In this document: one piece after another, positions 5,936 through 13,471 of the stretch
How the letters are laid out: the number at the start of each line of letters is the position of its first letter
Position numbering within the stretch: the first letter of the stretch is position 1
DNA from: CAZWUW01 sp964636895
GTDB taxonomy: Bacteria > Bacillota > Thermincolia > Thermincolales > CAZWUW01
Direction of reading: 5' to 3'
DNA: 20,592 bases
Assembly (NCBI GenBank): GCA_964636895.1
Contig: CAZWUW010000056.1
Coordinates: 1-20,592 of the forward strand
Translations under genes and position numbers: made by a program
The notes under the pieces: generated by a model
Told to the model about the DNA's origin: nothing
What the model saw: only the letters and a program-made list of their open reading frames with translations
Databases searched by the model: none

Positions 5936-7972
5936 TCAATTAAACACAGTCGAAAACCGGCCGGCCTTTAATACTTCTTCAATAATCTCAGCAGGCACGG
6001 GCTTGCCAAATAAATACCCCTGCATCTCCTCACACCAGTTCTGTTTGAGAAAGGCAAACTGCTCCGCATTTTCAACACCTTCGGCAATTACCTGCAGCTT
6101 CAGATTTTGGGCCAACACAATAATTGTTGTAACAATAGCCGCATTTTTCGGATTGGACTCAATTTCCCGAATAAATGACTGGTCAATTTTTAGTTTGCTA
6201 ATGGGAAATTGTATTAAATAATTAAGAGAAGAATAACCACTGCCAAAATCATCTATAGAAATCCCAATCCCCATCGCCCGCAAATCACGCAAAGTCGTGA
6301 TGGTCATCTCCACATCCTGCATAGCTATCCCCTCAGTTATCTCCAATTCCAGCCATTGTGGTGCCAGACCGGTTTCTAGCAAAACCCGGGAAACAGTCTC
6401 CACCAAATTTTGCTGCTGGAACTGATATGGCGAAAGATTCACCGCCACCCGTACAGGTTGGTATCCCTTGTCCTGCCACGCTTTATTTTGGGCGCAGGCG
6501 GTACGCAATACCCATTCCCCGATTGGCAAAATCAACCCGGTTTCTTCTGCAGAAGAAATAAACCGGTCCGGAAAAACCAAGCCCAGATTTGGGTGCTGCC
6601 AACGCACCAATGCCTCTAAGCCAATTATCTCCCCAGAGCATATATTTACCTGCGGCTGATAGTAGACCACAAACTCTTCATGCATCAGTGCAAAGCGCAT
6701 ACTCTTTTCCAGCGCCAGTCGCTCCATGATTTTTTCATTCATTGCCGGGGTATATAACTGATAATTATTTCTACCCTTTTCCTTTGCCCGGTGCATAGCC
6801 GTATCAGCATTCTTCAATAAATCATCAGCATCCGCACCATCATTAGGATAAACAGAAATTCCAATGCTGGCTGTGATATGAAATTCATAACCACTAAGTA
6901 CCCACGATTCTTTAATGGCCCCAAAAATACACTGGGCAATCTTGACCGCATCCTCAACCTGGTCAATCTTCGGCAATAACATAGTGAATTCATCGCCCCC
7001 CATGCGGGCTATGGTATCACCTTCCCTTAGACTGCCGGTTAACCGTTCGGCAAATCCCTGCAATAACCGGTCACCCATGGCATGACCCAGCGTATCATTA
7101 ACATTTTTAAACTGGTCTAAATCAATGAAAAGCACCGCCAGCATTTGCCGGTGACGGTGGGCGTTCGCCAAGGCCAGTGCAAGCCGGTCATAAAACAATG
7201 TGCGGTTTGGTAAATCAGTCAAGGGGTCATGGTAGGCCAAATACTGAAGCCGCTCTTCAGTGCGCTTGCGCTCAAGTTCGGCCGCCGCCCGTACAGCAAA
7301 AATACGCAGCATCGACTCGGCAAAACCCCGATTATGCAGTGGTTTCACATCCATTACAGCAATTATACCAAATACATAGCCGGAGGAATCAAAAAGGGGG
7401 ATGCCCATATAACTATCCACTCCCATATCCAGCAATAACCGGTCATTGGGAAATTGCCCGCAAACATTGCTGGGATAAGTACAAAGGCCTTTTGTGGCAA
7501 CGTTTTCACAAGGGGTGCCGGCAAGCAGATAAGAAAAATTGGCTATTATTTCACCCCGTCCACAAACTGCAACAGTAGTTGCTGTTTCATAATCATCCGG
7601 GGGCAATTGGGCAATTATTACATAATTAACCCGTAACACCTTCGCGATATGCAGCACCAGTGACTGAAAAAAAGCCGCGCCGGTAACCGCCGATACACCC
7701 TGTGCCAAATCCCGCAATGCTTTTTCCGAAAAGCGGACTGTTGCCATGCCGCGGCAAATAAGCAAATGCAGCATCAAGGCGGTAGCCAAAACATAAAAAC
7801 CACCTTTGTAGGTTTGGATCCGGGTAATCGTGGCTGAATTAGTAATCAACACCGCCAGCAACTTATCAGAAAATAAAATCCACAAGCCACCTACAAGTGC
7901 ATATATAGCCGTTATTTTAAATGGAACCAGTTTTCCCGCCAATGGCCTTTGCCATGATAAGTCCTTCTGCAT
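5936..7972 (-). CDS. Membrane GGDEF-EAL protein with GAF-like sensor domain
   Basis: A 678-residue cyclic-di-GMP signalling protein. Two transmembrane helices (about 18-40 and 55-73) tether it to the membrane. A GAF-like region (about 88-235) is followed by a GGDEF diguanylate cyclase domain (about 243-408) and an EAL phosphodiesterase domain (about 420-670). The active site GGDEF (325-329) is intact and is preceded by an RxxD product-inhibition site (REGD). The EAL domain keeps EALVRW, ELEITEG, IDDFGSGYSSL, KIDQSFI and AEGVEN, so both activities look possible and the net direction is unknown. The GAF region contains several cysteines (CENVATKGLC and a later VCG), which might bind a ligand or metal. 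The ATG start has AAAGGGG about 7 bases upstream. HAD and unknown genes follow. Confidence 0.93.
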   Translation of the reverse strand: MQKDLSWQRPLAGKLVPFKITAIYALVGGLWILFSDKLLAVLITNSATITRIQTYKGGFYVLATALMLHLLICRGMATVRFSEKALRDLAQGVSAVTGAAFFQSLVLHIAKVLRVNYVIIAQLPPDDYETATTVAVCGRGEIIANFSYLLAGTPCENVATKGLCTYPSNVCGQFPNDRLLLDMGVDSYMGIPLFDSSGYVFGIIAVMDVKPLHNRGFAESMLRIFAVRAAAELERKRTEERLQYLAYHDPLTDLPNRTLFYDRLALALANAHRHRQMLAVLFIDLDQFKNVNDTLGHAMGDRLLQGFAERLTGSLREGDTIARMGGDEFTMLLPKIDQVEDAVKIAQCIFGAIKESWVLSGYEFHITASIGISVYPNDGADADDLLKNADTAMHRAKEKGRNNYQLYTPAMNEKIMERLALEKSMRFALMHEEFVVYYQPQVNICSGEIIGLEALVRWQHPNLGLVFPDRFISSAEETGLILPIGEWVLRTACAQNKAWQDKGYQPVRVAVNLSPYQFQQQNLVETVSRVLLETGLAPQWLELEITEGIAMQDVEMTITTLRDLRAMGIGISIDDFGSGYSSLNYLIQFPISKLKIDQSFIREIESNPKNAAIVTTIIVLAQNLKLQVIAEGVENAEQFAFLKQNWCEEMQGYLFGKPVPAEIIEEVLKAGRFSTVFN

Positions 7973-7998
7973 GGGAATCCCCTTTCCCCGCCGAAAAT

Positions 7999-8025
7999 AT
8001 TATAATAATCTTCCACATTCAACAA
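7999..8025 (-). promoter_or_regulatory. Possible promoter of the GGDEF-EAL gene
   Basis: A perfect TATAAT on the minus strand (7999-8004) lies about 27 bases before the ATG. The best -35 candidate is TTGTTG (8020-8025), at a short 15-bp spacing. The clpB terminator directly upstream means the gene needs its own promoter, and this is the best candidate. Spacing and -35 are poor. Confidence 0.35.
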
Positions 8026-8066
8026 AAATTCCCCTCTATCCTTCGACAATATTTTTAATGTTCTAT

Positions 8067-8093
8067 AAAAAAACCAGCCCTCAAGAAGGCTGG
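8067..8093 (-). terminator. Intrinsic terminator of clpB
   Basis: On the minus strand CCAGCC (8088-8093) pairs with GGCTGG (8074-8079) across an 8-base loop, followed by seven Ts. The clpB stop TGA (8081-8083) lies within the hairpin loop. Confidence 0.85.
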
Positions 8094-10711
8094 CCAACTT
8101 CACTATTCACTACGCTATGCAGATTTTTATAGCATAATGTACCCTGGTTCGCGCTCACAACAACAGTGTCTTTAGCAGCAATTCCCCCTTTTACCAACAT
8201 CCGGCTTAAAGGAGTCTCCACTTCCTGTTGCATTAGTCGTTTTAACGGCCGGGCACCGTAAGCAGGCTCATAGCCTTTATCCGCCAAATAGTTAATAGCA
8301 CTTTCATCCCACTCCAGCTTGATACCGGTTCCGGCAGCTATGCGTTTGGCCAACCTGGCCAACAGCAAACCGGCAATCTCCCCCATTTGTTGCCGGGTAA
8401 GCGCGTGAAAGACTACAATCTCATCTACCCGGTTTAAAAACTCAGGGCGAAAATGCTGCCGCAGGATACCCAGCACACTGGCCTTCATAAGTTCAAAATC
8501 GCCATCCTGTTCCTGGCGCATCAGGATTTCCTGGCTGCCCAGATTAGACGTCATTATCACCACCGCATTCCGGAAATTCACCGTCCGTCCCTGACCGTCA
8601 GTAAGCCGGCCGTCATCAAGCAGTTGCAGCAGTATATTAAAAACATCAGGGTGCGCCTTTTCAATCTCATCCAGCAAAATAACGGAATATGGCTTACGCC
8701 GCACAGCCTCCGTAAGCTGACCACCCTCTTCGTAACCTACATAGCCCGGCGGGGCCCCAATTAATCTGGCCACTGTATGTTTTTCCATATATTCCGACAT
8801 ATCCAGCCGCACCATATTACGCTCATCATCAAACAAAGCCTGGGCCAGCGCTCTGGCTAACTCCGTTTTGCCAACCCCGGTAGGCCCCAGAAATATAAAG
8901 CTGCCAACCGGCCGGTTAGGGTCCTTAATACCTGCCCTTGCGCGCAGCACTGCATCAGCTACTGCCTGCACTGCTTCATCCTGCCCGATTACCCGGTTAT
9001 GAAGTTCCTCGTCGAGATGGATCAACTTTTCCTTTTCGCCTTCCATGAGTTTATATACCGGAATCCCCGTCCAACGGCTGACCACCCCGGCAATATCCCC
9101 TTCATCCACCTCTTCTTTAAGCAGCATGCCATGTTTTTGTTTGCCGGCCAAGCTTTCTTCCTCAGCTTTAAGACGCCGCTCCAAATCATCCAAACGACCA
9201 TAACGCAGCTCAGCCAACCGGTTGAGGTCATAATCCCTTTCTGCCCGCTCGATTTCCTGACGGGTTTCTTCCATCTCCTTTTTTAACTGCCGGACCCGGC
9301 CAATGGCCTGTTTTTCCACCTGCCACCTGGCCTTCATGACATCGGCCTCAGCACGCATTTCTGCCAGTTGCTCCTTGATTTTTTGCCGGCGTTCTTCCGA
9401 AGCCTGGTCTTTTTCCTTGCTAAGAGCCGCTTCCTCAATTTCCAACTGCATAATCCGCCTGGTGATCTCATCCAGTTCGGTAGGCATGCTGTCAATCTCC
9501 GTACGCAACCGGGCGGCCGCTTCATCCATCAAATCAATAGCCTTATCAGGCAGAAACCGGTCCGAAACATAGCGGTCGGATAAGGTAGCTGCCGCCACAA
9601 TAGCCCCGTCCTGAATACGTACCCCGTGATGAACTTCATAACGTTCCTTCAGACCGCGCAAAATCGAAATCGTATCTTCCACTGATGGGGGCTGTACCAC
9701 CACCGGCTGAAAACGTCTTTCCAGAGCAGCATCCTTTTCCACATGCTTACGGTATTCATCCAAAGTAGTGGCCCCAATCGTACGCAATTCCCCCCTGGCC
9801 AACATCGGCTTCAGGAGATTACCAGCATCCACTGCACCTTCAGCCGCACCAGCCCCCACAACGGTATGCAATTCATCAATGAACAGAATAATCTTACCCG
9901 CCGACTCCTGTACTTCTTTTAGTACAGCTTTTAGTCTTTCCTCAAACTCACCCCGGTACGTGGCCCCGGCCACCAGCGCTCCCATATCCAGCGTGATTAA
10001 CAATTTATCCTTCAAACCTTCAGGTATATCGCCGGCTATAATACGCCGGGCCAGGCCCTCTACAATAGCTGTTTTACCAACCCCCGGCTCTCCGATTAAT
10101 ACCGGGTTGTTTTTAGTGCGCCGGGAAAGAATCTCTATTATCCGGCGGATTTCATCGTCCCGGCCAATAACCGGATCCAGCTTACCCTCCCTGGCCAGTT
10201 TAGTCAGGTCCCGGCCGTACTTTTCCAGAGCTTCGTAAATTTCTTCCGGGTTTTCGCCCGTCACCCGCTGATTTCCCCGCACTGCCCGTAAAGACTTTAG
10301 CAGCTTATCACGCAAAAGACCCGCTTGCCGCAACAATTCTCTGGTTTCCGCTTCCCCTTCTTCCAGTATGGCCAGCAGCAAGTGCTCCACACTAATATAA
10401 TCATCCTTTATTTCCCGGGCTTCGTTTTCTGCCCGCGCCAGTACCCGGGCCAAGCCGGTACCCAGGCGCAAGGAACCTTCATAGCCGGTAACAGCAGGAA
10501 TTTTTCTGAGCAATGCTTCCACTTCAACAATAAGGGTTTCCGTACTAACCCCGGCATATGCCACAAAACGAGGAACCATCCCCCCCTCCTGATGCAGCAA
10601 TGCCGCCAATAGATGTTTAGCTGTAACCTCCTGGTGGTATCTTTCTGCAGCCAGTTGCTGCGCCGCCGCCAGTGCTTCCCTTGATTTTTGGGTATAGCGA
10701 TTCATCTCCAT
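8081..10711 (-). CDS. clpB: ClpB protein disaggregase
   Basis: An 876-residue Hsp100 ATPase that, with DnaK, pulls polypeptides out of aggregates after heat or other stress. Order: a double Clp_N repeat (about 1-145); NBD1 with Walker A GEPGVGKT (207-214) and Walker B ILFIDE (275-280); a long coiled-coil M domain (about 405-525) that separates ClpB from ClpA/ClpX; NBD2 with Walker A GPTGVGKT (609-616) and VILLDE; and a C-terminal domain. The pore-loop motif GAPPGYVGYEEGG is intact. No ClpP-binding tripeptide loop was noticed, as expected for ClpB. The first of two close ATG codons is used because GGGAGGG is correctly spaced from it. It stands alone between its own promoter with CtsR-like operators and its own terminator. 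Confidence 0.97.
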   Translation of the reverse strand: MEMNRYTQKSREALAAAQQLAAERYHQEVTAKHLLAALLHQEGGMVPRFVAYAGVSTETLIVEVEALLRKIPAVTGYEGSLRLGTGLARVLARAENEAREIKDDYISVEHLLLAILEEGEAETRELLRQAGLLRDKLLKSLRAVRGNQRVTGENPEEIYEALEKYGRDLTKLAREGKLDPVIGRDDEIRRIIEILSRRTKNNPVLIGEPGVGKTAIVEGLARRIIAGDIPEGLKDKLLITLDMGALVAGATYRGEFEERLKAVLKEVQESAGKIILFIDELHTVVGAGAAEGAVDAGNLLKPMLARGELRTIGATTLDEYRKHVEKDAALERRFQPVVVQPPSVEDTISILRGLKERYEVHHGVRIQDGAIVAAATLSDRYVSDRFLPDKAIDLMDEAAARLRTEIDSMPTELDEITRRIMQLEIEEAALSKEKDQASEERRQKIKEQLAEMRAEADVMKARWQVEKQAIGRVRQLKKEMEETRQEIERAERDYDLNRLAELRYGRLDDLERRLKAEEESLAGKQKHGMLLKEEVDEGDIAGVVSRWTGIPVYKLMEGEKEKLIHLDEELHNRVIGQDEAVQAVADAVLRARAGIKDPNRPVGSFIFLGPTGVGKTELARALAQALFDDERNMVRLDMSEYMEKHTVARLIGAPPGYVGYEEGGQLTEAVRRKPYSVILLDEIEKAHPDVFNILLQLLDDGRLTDGQGRTVNFRNAVVIMTSNLGSQEILMRQEQDGDFELMKASVLGILRQHFRPEFLNRVDEIVVFHALTRQQMGEIAGLLLARLAKRIAAGTGIKLEWDESAINYLADKGYEPAYGARPLKRLMQQEVETPLSRMLVKGGIAAKDTVVVSANQGTLCYKNLHSVVNSEVGQPS

Positions 10712-10731
10712 AGCTTATATCCCTCCCTCAT

Positions 10732-10746
10732 TGACCTTTCCTGACC
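10732..10746 (-). promoter_or_regulatory. CtsR-like operator, promoter-proximal copy
   Basis: GGTCAGGAAAGGTCA on the minus strand: two GGTCA units at 10-bp period. The CtsR heat-shock repressor site has the form GGTCAAANANGGTCAAA, with the same spacing, and about 11 of 14 heptad positions match here. It lies just downstream of the predicted transcription start of clpB, a typical repressor position. Confidence 0.65.
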
Positions 10747-10755
10747 TTTAAAAAT

Positions 10756-10784
10756 ATTATCACTGTTTAGGTTAAAAAAATCAA
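10756..10784 (-). promoter_or_regulatory. clpB: Sigma-A promoter of clpB
   Basis: On the minus strand TTGATT (10779-10784) and GATAAT (10756-10761) are spaced exactly 17 bp apart. The predicted start is near 10749, giving a 38-base leader before the ATG at 10711. The downstream operator then covers roughly +3 to +17. Confidence 0.7.
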
Positions 10785-10834
10785 CAAGCTTATAACCATA
10801 AGATTGACAATATTTTCTTGTCTCAAACGCTTTT

Positions 10835-10849
10835 GGTCAGGAAAGGTCA
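10835..10849 (+). promoter_or_regulatory. CtsR-like operator, upstream inverted copy
   Basis: The same 15 bases, GGTCAGGAAAGGTCA, in plus-strand orientation, about 85-100 bp upstream of the predicted clpB start. No gene is read rightward from here, so it probably serves clpB as an auxiliary site. Confidence 0.55.
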
Positions 10850-10896
10850 GTAAATCATCGCCTGATGTATAATTGCTTCAATTAGCTGGTGTAAAT

Positions 10897-10925
10897 AAAA
10901 AAACCGGCAGCTGCGACAGGCCGGT
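10897..10925 (-). terminator. Intrinsic terminator of the M50 peptidase genes
   Basis: On the minus strand ACCGGC (10920-10925) pairs with GCCGGT (10903-10908) across an 11-base loop, followed by seven Ts. It lies about 30 bases after the stop of the M50 gene and insulates clpB from it. Confidence 0.8.
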
Positions 10926-10955
10926 CAAAAAAATAAACACTAATTTTGTCTGCGG

Positions 10956-11669
10956 CTAAGTCAGGTACCTGCCGACATCCAGTGCCGTTGCATATATCAT
11001 CAAACCAACAAGCAAAACCCAGCCGGCAATTGCCAGCGGAATATGCAGCCGCAGCAGTTTGGGGTGTACTTTCTCCAGTAAATACAAAATAATTTTCCCT
11101 CCATCCAAAGCAGGTATAGGTAATAAATTAAATATGGCCAGATTCATACTAAGCATAATGGAAAAATACAATACTTTTGTCATACTGGATCCAACGAACT
11201 GACCACCTTGGGCCACAATACCGATAATCCCTGACAGATTCTCAGGTTGGGAAAACAATAGCGGAATAGCATGCATAAATTGATTTAAGACACTTAAAGT
11301 TTGGCTAAATGGTTTTATAAAAACAGCGGTTAGAGAAAAACCGGATACGGTTATATTTAATATACCAAAAAGCACTAAAACCAGTAAGATGTTCGCCAGC
11401 GGACCACCCAGGGAAAAAACAATCCGCTTCATCACCGGAATTTGAAAAAACTCGTTTTCATCCTTGATTTCAGGCATCACATAGCCTCCAAGGGGTAGCA
11501 GTGACAGCCAGTATTCTGTTTCCCCCTTTCTAAAGCCCCACAATTTAGGTCCAAAACCAATGGAAAAGCGGGCAATAGGTATTTTCACCCAGCGTGCCGC
11601 CAAAAAATGTCCGAGTTCATGAATTAGGATTAGAAACCCTATTAGGCATATGATCATCAGGTAACTCAT
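10956..11669 (-). CDS. M50-family membrane zinc metallopeptidase (site-2-protease-like)
   Basis: A 237-residue membrane protein of the M50 family, intramembrane proteases that cut membrane-anchored regulators. The zinc motif HELGH lies in the first membrane helix (about residues 18-22). The second conserved element GGPLANILL and the third zinc-ligand motif NLLPIPALDGG are both intact, so it is probably active. There are about five hydrophobic segments. It is much shorter than RseP/RasP and has no PDZ domain, closer in size to SpoIVFB, but it lacks a C-terminal CBS domain. The substrate is unknown. The ATG start has AAAGGAG upstream. A second M50-like gene lies 61 bp upstream in the same direction, and a terminator follows. 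Confidence 0.82.
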   Translation of the reverse strand: MSYLMIICLIGFLILIHELGHFLAARWVKIPIARFSIGFGPKLWGFRKGETEYWLSLLPLGGYVMPEIKDENEFFQIPVMKRIVFSLGGPLANILLVLVLFGILNITVSGFSLTAVFIKPFSQTLSVLNQFMHAIPLLFSQPENLSGIIGIVAQGGQFVGSSMTKVLYFSIMLSMNLAIFNLLPIPALDGGKIILYLLEKVHPKLLRLHIPLAIAGWVLLVGLMIYATALDVGRYLT

Positions 11670-11730
11670 ATTGTTCTCCTTTCATCCTTCTAATAGTTCA
11701 AGAGATTTATCAGATTTACGTAATAGCAGT

Positions 11731-12150
11731 TTAGTACCTCGATTTATACAATTTATACAACAGCAAACCGTCAGACTCTTCCGCAAACAAGTTATTCAAC
11801 AATAAATAGAGATTCACCAGTATTCCTATAACAAATACTCCATTTAAAGTAACACCGGTACTCAATCCTATAAACCACCCAAACATAATTACCTGCAACA
11901 AATGACTTGCCGGCCCGGCCCCATGCAGGCATACCCTTTTTATAATAATCAAAGGGTCGCGGGAATTAATACGGACATCAACATAACCAGCATTCCCGGG
12001 AACAGAAACCAGCCTGTAACCCACAACATCCAGGCCACTTATTTTAGCCGTTACGAAATGACCCAGTTCGTGTACAAAAGCAGCCAAGAAAAAAAGTACC
12101 GGCACTGCTACCAGCCAAATTACCAAAGCTGCAAGTATTCCCCATAACAT
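11731..12150 (-). CDS. Small M50-like membrane protein with HELGH motif
   Basis: A 139-residue membrane protein with HELGH inside an N-terminal hydrophobic stretch (residues 28-32). It has a degenerate second element (HGAGPASHLLQV in place of GGPLAN) and a degenerate third motif, NNLFAEESDG, that keeps the final D-G. This looks like a minimal or divergent M50 peptidase with the zinc ligands H, H and possibly D retained. It is less than half the usual size of the family. The ATG at 12148-12150 has AAGGCGGGG upstream. It precedes the full-motif M50 gene by 61 bp with no terminator between, so they are probably co-transcribed. It could be a partner, a regulator or a decayed paralogue. Confidence 0.7.
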   Translation of the reverse strand: MLWGILAALVIWLVAVPVLFFLAAFVHELGHFVTAKISGLDVVGYRLVSVPGNAGYVDVRINSRDPLIIIKRVCLHGAGPASHLLQVIMFGWFIGLSTGVTLNGVFVIGILVNLYLLLNNLFAEESDGLLLYKLYKSRY

Positions 12151-12231
12151 ATATAACCCCGCCTTGTTGAGTCATCTCAATCTATACTATTTGACATAAG
12201 CGGCGGCTTTTCCTGCCCCATTCTGCATGCT

Positions 12232-12333
12232 CACCATATTTTCATATTCACCATATTTTTATGTTCACCATATTTTTATGTTCACCATATTTTCATATTC
12301 ACCATTTTTTCATATTCACCATTTTTTCCGTAC
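12232..12333. repeat. 17-bp minisatellite, about six units
   Basis: Tandem units of CACCATATTTTCATATT or close variants start at 12232, 12249, 12266, 12283, 12300 and 12317; the last unit is partial and diverged. Units 1 and 4 are identical, as are units 2 and 3. The 17-bp period is not a multiple of three and no frame reads through, so it is non-coding. It lies between the M50 genes and the terminator of the hdr/met cluster. Confidence 0.9.
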
Positions 12334-12353
12334 CCGCCACAATTTTTAATCTC

Positions 12354-12390
12354 AAAAAAGTAAAAGCAGGACTAATCTCCTGCTTTTACT
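12354..12390 (-). terminator. Strong intrinsic terminator of the acs/hdr/met operon
   Basis: On the minus strand a perfect 12-bp stem, AGTAAAAGCAGG with CCTGCTTTTACT (12379-12390 and 12359-12370), closes an 8-base loop and runs into a T-tract. It lies about 20 bases past the stop of the small HdrA-like gene. Confidence 0.92.
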
Positions 12391-12409
12391 GATATTCATT
12401 TATTGTTTT

Positions 12410-13441
12410 TTAGGATAAAAATTTAACAGCGGCACCGGCTGCAGCTTTAGCCTGTTCCATACTCTGCGGAATGTCCTTAGGCGACTGACAGGTGCCGGCT
12501 ACAAACACTCCGGCCTGTTTGGTGGCCACCGGATTCCGGACATCCACCTTAAAAAAACCATGTTCGTCAAGTTCTATTCCCAGCATACCGGCAAGATTCT
12601 CAGTTTCCGCACCCGGAGTAATCGCCGCTGAGAGCACAATCAAATCAAACTTATCTTCCAAAGCCTCGCCTGTAAGAGAGTTGGCATACCTAACCGTCAA
12701 CCGGTCATAGGGAAAGCCAAATATCTTAGACGGTATACCCCGGACAAACAGAATCCGATCATCTTCCTTAGCCGATTTAATAAAGTTATCAAATCCCAGG
12801 CCAAAAGTCTGAAAGTCCATATAGAAGATAGTCAACTCAGCGTCCGGTAATTCAGACCGGATAAGTTTTGCCAGCTTAGCTGCATACATACAGCATACCT
12901 TGGAACAATAGTTGTTGCCGATGGTCAGGTCCCTACTGCCTACGCACTGGATAAAGCCAATGTTTTTGGCGTCACCGTAGGCTCTGACCAACGAGCCTTT
13001 TTCGTTTAGAGCCTGTTCCAATTCCAAGCCGGTAATTACATTCTTTTCAAGAGCATAGCCAAATTCGCCTTTGCGCGCGGCATCAAAGGGCTTAAAGCCG
13101 GTGGCAACAATAATCGCCCCCGCTTCCAGGTCAGAAACCTCCTGACCCTTCTTTACCTTTACCCGGTAGTCACCGGACTGGCCGGATACCCCAATGACTT
13201 CACTACCACAGAAAACGGTGATCAGGGAATTTTTATCCACGTGCATTTTGGCCTGGGGCACCAGACATGCCGAGCACTTGGCGCATTTGTCAGTAGCCTT
13301 GCAGCAGTAATCGTATGCCCAACCACCGATGTCGGCGGCTTTTTCCACCAGGAATACTTCCAATCCCTTGTCCGCTGCTTCCAGGGCGCTGGTCATACCG
13401 GCTACACCGCCACCTATAACTACAACTTTTTGATTTTGCAA
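12410..13441 (-). CDS. Small HdrA-like FAD/iron-sulfur protein
   Basis: A 343-residue flavoprotein related to the central part of heterodisulfide reductase subunit A. VVVIGGGVAG at the N-terminus binds FAD, and ATGF and GVFVAGTCQSP are further FAD motifs. The cysteine quartet C166, C179, C183, C184 (QCVGSRD then YCSKVCC) has the same 13-4-1 spacing as the central [4Fe-4S] site of methanogen HdrA. A second cysteine set (C46, C47, C53, C56, C59) is inserted after the first FAD element. The N-terminal HdrA domain and the ferredoxin domains are absent. The frame is open to a GTG at 13456, but GGAGGGG lies after that codon and six bases before the TTG at 13439-13441, so TTG is the start. It is the last gene of the operon, after metF. 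Confidence 0.88.
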   Translation of the reverse strand: MQNQKVVVIGGGVAGMTSALEAADKGLEVFLVEKAADIGGWAYDYCCKATDKCAKCSACLVPQAKMHVDKNSLITVFCGSEVIGVSGQSGDYRVKVKKGQEVSDLEAGAIIVATGFKPFDAARKGEFGYALEKNVITGLELEQALNEKGSLVRAYGDAKNIGFIQCVGSRDLTIGNNYCSKVCCMYAAKLAKLIRSELPDAELTIFYMDFQTFGLGFDNFIKSAKEDDRILFVRGIPSKIFGFPYDRLTVRYANSLTGEALEDKFDLIVLSAAITPGAETENLAGMLGIELDEHGFFKVDVRNPVATKQAGVFVAGTCQSPKDIPQSMEQAKAAAGAAVKFLS

Positions 13442-13471
13442 TTTGTTCCCCTCCACTTAAGGCCACCCGGT

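Noticed and set aside
7177..7578. Plus-strand 133-codon frame opposite the GGDEF-EAL gene
   Set aside because: No known domain and lies wholly within a conserved coding region of the other strand.
7912..8103. 63-codon minus-strand frame between clpB and the GGDEF-EAL gene
   Set aside because: It passes through the clpB terminator, overlaps both neighbours and has no domain.
9768..10238. Plus-strand 156-codon frame opposite clpB
   Set aside because: Serine- and proline-rich low-complexity translation that mirrors the clpB codon pattern; a shadow frame.
12191..12203. Half-site matching the HD-GYP palindrome (CGCTTATGTCA shared)
   Set aside because: An 11-base match in a 20-kb window is near chance level and only half of the palindrome is present.
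12232..12333. CRISPR-like array
   Set aside because: The units are 17 bp and directly abutting, with no unique spacers and no cas genes; it is a plain tandem repeat.
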